A DNA stretch of 64,000 nt from Escallonia rubra. Taxonomy: Eukaryota > Streptophyta > Magnoliopsida > Escalloniales > Escalloniaceae. The notes beneath the pieces are model-generated. The model saw nothing but the letters and a program-made list of their open reading frames with translations. It was not told where the DNA came from and searched no databases. A program made the translations under genes and the position numbers. Positions within the stretch are counted from its first letter, which is position 1. Every line of letters begins with the position of its first letter. The stretch is from the NCBI GenBank assembly GCA_033065855.1, contig JAVXUO010001960.1, positions 1 to 64,000 on the forward strand, written 5' to 3'. Shown here one piece after another: positions 57,569 to 64,000 of this stretch.

Positions 57569-59228
57569 GTTACGGGTGTGATGGTGTGTGTGAATATGTG
57601 TGTAAATGTATGTGCATTGATGTATTATAGTGTGCTTAGGTATAGAAATGTGTAATGGTGAGTAGCAGTGGGTGAGTGTGTGAATTGTGCGTGTGTGTAT
57701 GTTCAGTTGTGAGGAAGATAAAACGTGTGTGTGTTTAAGGTGTAATACTATGTGTTTTAATCTGAATAGTACTTGTAATTGTCGCTAAAACTAGGAATTA
57801 ATTTTGGCAATTTTTTATCTGAATTTTTATAAATAGTTAGGGTCAAAATTAGACAAAGTCCAAAACAGTAACCCCTATTATTTTTACAAGATGTACGTTC
57901 TGAAATGTTTTTGGGATTTTTTAGTGTCCGCAAAGGATGCTAAATTAGGATATCGTCTAAAGATAATTATCGAATTATTTAGTAAAGAAAATTAGGTTAT
58001 TTTAATCTGAAAATTTGAGGAAAAACTTATTTTACTGAGATGTTTCATTATCTAAAATTTGTGCCATTATGAAGTCAATAGCTATTTTTAGCCGAATCGG
58101 CTTCTGAGTGCTCAGTCCAGACACCGGTTCGGGATTTTCGGACGAAAATTTTCTAAAATACTTTTAATCCAAAAATAATTTCAGGATGCTTAAAATAATG
58201 TTTCAAAGTATTTTTGAGATTTTTCCGGAGCCGGGAACCCCCAGGGGGTAGTATTTCAGTAATTTGCCACCCCGAAGGGGTATTTTCATAATTTTACCTG
58301 TAAAAGGTATTTTTGGGTAAATTAGTGTACGATAAGGTTATTTAAGTAATTTTACTCACGGGAAGATTGTTTTGGTGATTTAGGTATGAAATGAGTGTTT
58401 TTGATAATTTTACACAAATGGCATTTTGGTAATTTTACATGCCCAGTGAAGGGGGTTCATTTTGGGAGTATGTGTGAGTCTGTATTGATTTATAATATTG
58501 TAGTGGAGACCATATTCTAATCAGCTGATTGTTCTGTTTATGTTAAAGTTAAAGACTTTCTAGTTAGGATATAATCTAGTAGTGGATCCAGGTAAGAGTT
58601 TCTATCTGAACACTGGGTAAGGACTTTTGTCCAAGCCCTTATTTTGATAACTCGTACTCGTAAGTACTCCTCCGATTTACTTATGACTAATGTCGAACAC
58701 TGCATTATATATTGACATTAGCATGTTATTGCCCAGAAACCCCCAATATTGAACCTATATCGATTATTTGGAAAATCTTATCGATGCTTGCCTGTTATTG
58801 CATGCTGGGTATATTTCATAATTGTTTGTATTCATTTTCCTGAACTATTTTGCCTAAATTTGATAACCGTTCGTAATCGTTGTTGCTGTTGTTGTGGTTC
58901 TTCTGGAATTCCAAGTGATGACTTACATTAGTATGTTTATTGTTATTGAAATCCGAATTGATTTCGGTGATTTGAGCTTATGTTAATGCTCATTGATATT
59001 GTTGATTTTGTGTTGACCTAAGAAACCGTACTGTGGGGAGAATCTGGTTAACCAATAACCAAAAGTGCTGAATCCAGTCCAACCACAACCAAAACCACAA
59101 CCTTGAGATGAGAGTATCTTGGGTGAACTTAACAAATAAAATGCGACTAGCTATAGGGGGTTATTGGACCCTATAGAGACAACGAACTGGATTAGCAAAA
59201 TGGAGGAAACTTTGAGCAACTGATTGTA

Positions 59229-59426
59229 GTGAGCGACAAATACTGAAATTCATGTACATAAACTGTGAGGGGAGACCGATCAGGGGTAAGAAATGGTGGT
59301 GAAGAGTCTGACTTTGCGAGATTTTCAGTGAGCGACAAATACTGAAATTGATGTACATAAACTGAGAGGGGAGACCGATCAGGGGTAAGAAATGGTGGTG
59401 AAGAGTCTGACTTTGCGAGATTTTCG
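59229..59426. repeat. 99-bp tandem duplication in the Tekay-like element
   Basis: GTGAGCGACAAATACTG through GCGAGATTTTC is present twice in direct order (from 59229 and from 59328) with very few differences. It is a small recent duplication inside the decayed gag side. Confidence 0.9.
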
Positions 59427-60310
59427 TAAATAGATGTTAAGGAAGTTTATTAATGTGAGGCAAGCAGATTAAGAGTCGATAGACGAGGTTGAGATGAGGT
59501 TTTGTCGTCTCTCTAGATTTATGGTAAGGAGGTTATTAACGAAGGCAGATAGCTGCCGAAAGTCTGAATGGGGCTCATATCTGAGTGAGTGATGGAGTGA
59601 TCCCAGCTCGATTGACGAGCTACATGGAATGTCTTTACTTGGCATGCGTTTTTGAACCGTCTAAGTATGACAATAGAGGAAGGTATGAGCAAACACAGGG
59701 TGGAAAGAAAAGAGTTTTTCCAGGACAGATATGTTGAAGCTGACAGGCGTCAGCAATTTTTACAGTCAGCACAGAGGGTTGCCCAAGGCCCAAGGTAGGG
59801 TAGAATCAGGGATTTAGGTCTGCATCGGCTCAGGGGTTTAGACCTGGGCAGAGTTGGAATTCGATCGAGGTATGATATGGGATTTAGAGAAGCACATGGT
59901 ATAGCCGCTCGGCCAACTCGGAGTACTGGATTTGGACCACCGTAGAGTTCTGGAGTCCGACTTACACAGAGTACTGGTCAGGGTGATGGGTCAATTTTTC
60001 TGGCCATCCCAAGTATCATGTGCAGGAGGTATCATGGCGGTAGGCCATGCTACAGAGTTACCTGAGGGTGTTTTAGGCGTGGCAATGTGGAGCATTAGGT
60101 TCGAGACTGTCCGATTATTAGAAATAATCCGTCAACCTTCTGTTCCACATCTACAGCTAGTGCATCGACAAGTAGTGTTCCTCGTCAGGGAAGAGGACAA
60201 GGCTACAAAGTCAGACCCAACAACCCCAAGTCTCGTAGGGGCAGAGGCCCGGGACATTGGCTAGACTTTATTCTATGTCTGTTTAGGATGTTGTTACATC
60301 CAATGTCTTA

Positions 60311-60541
60311 GTGTCAGTTACACTAGAGGTTAATCCCTTTGATGTGCGTATGTTGTTAGATACTCTATCAAAGAGTCTTTTGACTGTTTCTACTGTTCTT
60401 TGTAACTATACTGTCCATGTAGGGGATAAAGATCTTCTTGTGAATCTCATCCCATTTGCTGTTCGAGACTTTGATATCATATTAAGCAGGGATTGGTTAT
60501 TCTCTAACCATGCACCCGAAGATTGTCAAGGGAAACCCTAG
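60311..60541 (+). pseudogene. retropepsin-like segment of the Tekay-like element
   Basis: A frame with VTLEVNPFDVRMLLDTLS early and NLIPFAVRDFDIILSRDWL later, followed by HAPEDC. It fits the second half of a gypsy aspartic protease, which ends with the F-D-V-I-L-G-M-D-W-L type block. It is part of a broken fossil element. Confidence 0.7.
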
Positions 60542-62595
60542 TCGTATTTGGAAAGTTCATAAGGTATGAGCAGTAATTAAGTTGGTGATTTGATTTATGA
60601 GTGAGAATGGTGCTGTTGAGGAATGATTGGTGTTAAATCTAAAATTTTGGTTGAGAGTACGACAAGAAATTTGGAATTCTACTATGTCATCTCATTAATT
60701 CCTTTGTATATTGAACTGAAGTGCGACTTAAGTGAATGCCAACTTACTCTAAGACGTCGGAGAAGATGTCATTCATATTCAGTCGGCTTATCCCTTCTTC
60801 AGTAAATTATTTATTTATTTTTCTCTCGAATCTATTTGGACTTGATGGGATAGTATCTGGCCCACTGGCCATGGGAAAGCTACGAATCCTGTTAAGGACC
60901 AATAACCTTTACTAGTCGTGCTTGCTTCAAGTCATTGGGTTGACTTTGCTCCGTCATACCTATGTCATTCTGTACTCGTCGCTCTTTTGGAATGTTGTAT
61001 CTTCGCATTGTGAATATCAAAAGCCAATAAGTATGATTTTGTTAAAGATTTTTGTGTTTTGATTGCCTGGTTGTGATTGTTTTTATCATTTGATCCCTAA
61101 ATGTTTGGCTGAGATGCTTGTGTGGTTAATGTAAATGTTTGTTGTATAATCATTACCGTGTCTTTGTGATTGGTCTTTGTTTAATACGTACCAAAACGGT
61201 AATATGTTATAATTGCTGCTTGTAGTTAATCTAGTTATCAGTTTTACTGTGTTTTATTTCAAGATGGTCTGGAAATTGACATATGTTGAGTACGTATATC
61301 TTTACCTGATCTAGGATTTGCATAGTTTCACCTACCATGATATGAGATTAGGTAGATTCCTAAGCCTCAGATAATCTGTGAGCGAGAATAGACTCTGGGA
61401 ACGTGGATTAGGTTTGGATAAGCTATTCGATGATTCGGTATAAGATTGAGATCTTGGCTGAACACATGATAATAGACCGTATATTACTCGCTTTTAGAAC
61501 CGAAAGATTTCAGACGTTTAACCAAAACAGATTGAAGGATAAGACTATAAATCTTTGGTAAGTGACATGACTGTGAATCGGAAGTGATGTGATAATTTAG
61601 AGCCTTAAACCTTAGTGAAAGTCCAAGACATGTGAGTGCAAAATCATATTTCGCGTTGTGTTAAGATAACACATCCCTCCGTAATGAATTTGGAAACATT
61701 ATGGATTCGTTTGACTTAAAAGATAACACCTCTCTGTAATTGGACCTATTTGATTTAAGACACCAGAGCGCACAACGAAACCGTAATGGTTACAGTTCTT
61801 CATTATTCTATGAAGTGTATGCAAAATCATAGGTATGCAATTCATAGCTATGTTAAGATAACACGTCTCTCGGTGAAAAATTCAGCAACAGTTTGGACTC
61901 GTTATTTTGAGACGTTAGAGTGCGCAGTGAAAGTCTAATGGCTACAGCTTCCTATTTTTCATAATGTGTGAGTGCTTATAGTGATTGGTTATTTCTATTA
62001 GTATTTGGGGGGTTCAAGTCACACATGACCATCGCCTAGTAATTAGTGCACCTTAAGCTTGCCATCATTAAGTCGATTGTGTGACGGGTGTAGTCTGAGA
62101 TGTTATCAGCATAGTGCAGTGGAAGTATGACGAATTAGAACTCGCTTTAATTTGCTTTATATGCATTGAATTTAAGGTGGTGTAAGAGTAGTTTAGTAAG
62201 TTTTGTAATAGACAAGTCATCGTTCATGAACTTCCGGAACAATTAGAGCGAATGGTTTGTCTTACAGGGTTTTAGTTTATATGCGTTGAATTCGAATCGG
62301 TGTAGGTTTAGTGCAGTGAGTTTTGTATTAGCTAAGTCACTGTTTGTGAAGTACCAGAATGGTTAGAGTGGAAGTGATAACTTAACAGGTTTGAGTGTCG
62401 TATTACGATTTGAAATTTAATAGTTGCGTTTGGGTTTCCGGGGAACATGAATTTAGGCGCGAAGGTTAGATGTAACCCAACTACATTGTGATAATAATCA
62501 GAGTTACGCAGCAGAAGCGCATCGCCTAGACATTATAAATAATAAGAAATCTGAGATCAATTTTTGAGGATGAAATTTTTATAAGGTGGGGAGAA

Positions 62596-63784
62596 TGTAA
62601 TATTCCAAACTTTGGGAGCCGTTTAAAATAACCATCCATGACCTGAAAAAAAAAATGGGTGCTAATTTTGAGCAGTGCTCGGGTATTAGTAGGTATGAAA
62701 GCTTAAAACAATTTTGGGGCAAAAATGTAAATTTGAAAACTTTTGGGGTCATTTTTCATTTTTGGAGAACTTTGGGGGCATAAATCTAATTAATATTTTT
62801 AATTGTGAAAAACAATAAAATGAGTGATAGTACATATTTTAGTGATGTCTAGTTAAATAAATCAAGATTGGAATCAATTTGGTGCTTAAATGTAATTACA
62901 CAAACTTTGGGGGTCAAAGTGTAATTTTTGAAAGTTAGGCAATATGTGTCAAGATTTTGGAAATCAGGTTATATATAGTGGCCACCTCCTACTTAAATTT
63001 TCATGACTAACTAAGTTTAATAATTAATATAAGGCAATGTGATAAGAAGAAATTCCGGGTGAACCAAAAAAAAAAAAAAAACAAGAAAGAAATAGAACAG
63101 GAGAAAGAAGGAAGAACAGAGGAGCTCGGGCAGGGGAAAAAGGGAGAAAGGAGAGAAATGAAGGAAGGGGGGGGGGGGGGCGCAGAGAGAAGAAATTGAA
63201 GAAATTTCAAAGGGGTAGTCTTTCACCCGTAAAGTGTGTTGGGCTGTGTGTATACAGTGTGTGTTCTTGGGGATTACAGTGGGTGTCATGTGTGTGTCAC
63301 CGTATGTCCATGTGTAATTGTGATGTTATGTGTGTGTTGAGGGGTGTTAATGTGTATGTAGGGAGTGAATTAGAGGAGGTTGTGAGTTTTTGGTGTGTCT
63401 GAGGGTCTGTGTGTGTGTGTTTCAATGTGTGTCTGTGACTGTGTGTGAATGTGTGTGTGCTACGGGTGTGATGGTGTGTGTCTGTATATGTGTATATATG
63501 TGTGTAAATGTATGTGTATTAATGTATTATAGTGTGTTTAGGTATAGAAATGTGTAGGTGATTAGCAGCGGGTGAGTGTGAATTGTGCGCTTGTGTGTGT
63601 GCTCAGTCGTGAGGAAGATGAAGTGTGTGTGTTTGTGGGGTGTAATACTATGTGTTTCAATCTGAATAGTATTGTAATTGTCGCTAAAAATAGAAATTAA
63701 TTTAGGCAATTTTTAATCCAAAATTTTAGAAATAGTTAGGTTCAAAATTGGACAAAGTCCGAAACGGTAACTCCTATTATTTTT
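62596..63784 (+). repeat. Tekay-like 3' LTR (first part)
   Basis: It matches 46402-46659 plus 56412-57895 in order, including the GGGGG run, the GTGTGTGTG-rich middle and the TTGTCGCTAAAA stretch. It lacks the hAT MITE and the young LTR element present in the 5' copy, so both of those are later insertions. Confidence 0.85.
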
Positions 63785-64000
63785 AGGGCAAATTACACTT
63801 ATATCCCTGAGGTTATGGTATAATTACAGTCAAGGACAACGAGTTTCAAAATGTAACATTCTGTGACCAAACACTTTTAAAATGTATCAGCCGTGTCCAT
63901 CCGTTAGGATTCCATCAACAAATTGTACTTTTTGTATGATGTCATTAATATGTATTTTTAAAATGACAATACTACCCCTTGTACTGTATATATTGAAAAA
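63785..64000. mobile_element. start of a dispersed AGGGCAAATTACAC-type repeat, cut by window end
   Basis: From AGGGCAAATTACACTTATATC the sequence no longer matches the 5' LTR copy and continues with CCCTGAGGTTATGGTATAATT and ATCCGTTAGGATTCC words. I know these from common plant MITE-like repeats whose ends read GGGCAAATTACAC. The right end is not in the window, so its class cannot be settled. Confidence 0.5.

Larger units (their letters stand above)
46402..64000 (+). mobile_element. Ty3/gypsy element (Tekay/Del-like chromovirus), broken, interrupted by later insertions
   Basis: The 5' LTR starts at 46402 (TGTATTATCCCAAACTTTGGG), is split at 46659/56407 by a younger element, and continues from 56412 to about 58.9 kb. 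The internal region is about 58.9-62.6 kb. The polypurine end AAGGTGGGGAGAA precedes the 3' LTR at 62596 (TGTAATATTCCAAACTTTGGG). Traces of gag (about 59.4-60.2 kb) and an aspartic-protease segment (60311-60541, with FAVRDFDIILSRDWL) are visible. I recognise no later pol domains. The two LTRs differ at about 8-9% of sites over the first 260 bp, so it is millions of years old and carries many breaks. The 3' LTR meets another repeat at 63785. Confidence 0.8.

Noticed and set aside
1-64000. CRISPR array, operon or prokaryotic contamination
   Set aside because: Introns, plant transposons and plant gene families run throughout. The tandem arrays lack a repeat-spacer pattern.
1-64000. tRNA, rRNA or microRNA genes
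   Set aside because: No complete cloverleaf, 5S-like or rRNA sequence was noticed. B-box-like and primer-site-like matches belong to the SINE and the LTR elements. A computed tRNA or covariance scan was not possible here.

Overview
The window is nuclear DNA of a flowering plant, most likely a eudicot. The evidence is GT-AG introns, two plant housekeeping-type genes with clear orthologues, and a dense mixture of plant transposons: copia, Tekay-like and Tat/Ogre-like gypsy, CACTA, hAT, Mutator and PIF-type MITEs, an Au-like SINE and LINE pieces. I cannot name the species from sequence alone. Coding density is very low. Two host genes are clear and a third small one is plausible; most of the remainder is transposon or low-complexity sequence.

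Layout, left to right. 1-7.4 kb: repeat debris (LINE relics, a TAA-flanked MITE, a recent 572-bp tandem duplication, a CCA/CAT-rich tract). 7.9-10.2 kb: an intact three-exon LigB/DODA-type extradiol dioxygenase gene. 11.0-17.8 kb: a SINE with target-site repeats, then a nested repeat array in which one short motif occurs three times around two related GGTGG-rich bodies, with a Mutator MITE, a PIF-like element and a captured LRR-protein gene fragment inside it. 17.9-24.5 kb: a candidate small gene (46 codons, two coding exons) whose 6.2-kb intron contains a complete 4.3-kb non-autonomous CACTA element. 25.3-26.7 kb: a worn CACTA-like end and GT-rich sequence. 27.3-31.2 kb: an intact four-exon gene for the tRNA-splicing endonuclease subunit SEN54. 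31.3-36.2 kb: an old copia element that landed 47 bp beyond the SEN54 stop codon. 36.7-44.3 kb: a full-length CACTA element whose transposase gene has lost its middle and whose interior is filled with tandem arrays (telomere-like, CCCTAATTAG-like, CACGTG-bearing). 44.5-64.0 kb: three LTR elements nested in one another. A Tat/Ogre-like LTR fragment is cut by a Tekay-like gypsy element; that element's 5' LTR is cut by a young, gag-only Tat/Ogre-like element with 2.5-2.6-kb LTRs, and also by a hAT MITE.

The two clear genes are functionally unrelated (aromatic ring cleavage and tRNA intron removal), and nothing suggests a pathway cluster. The most unusual items are the candidate 46-residue spliced ORF, the end-to-end fused CACTA transposase with a separate TNPA-like gene, the captured LRR gene fragment, and the datable insertion order of the nested elements. 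I found no convincing novel multi-gene system.
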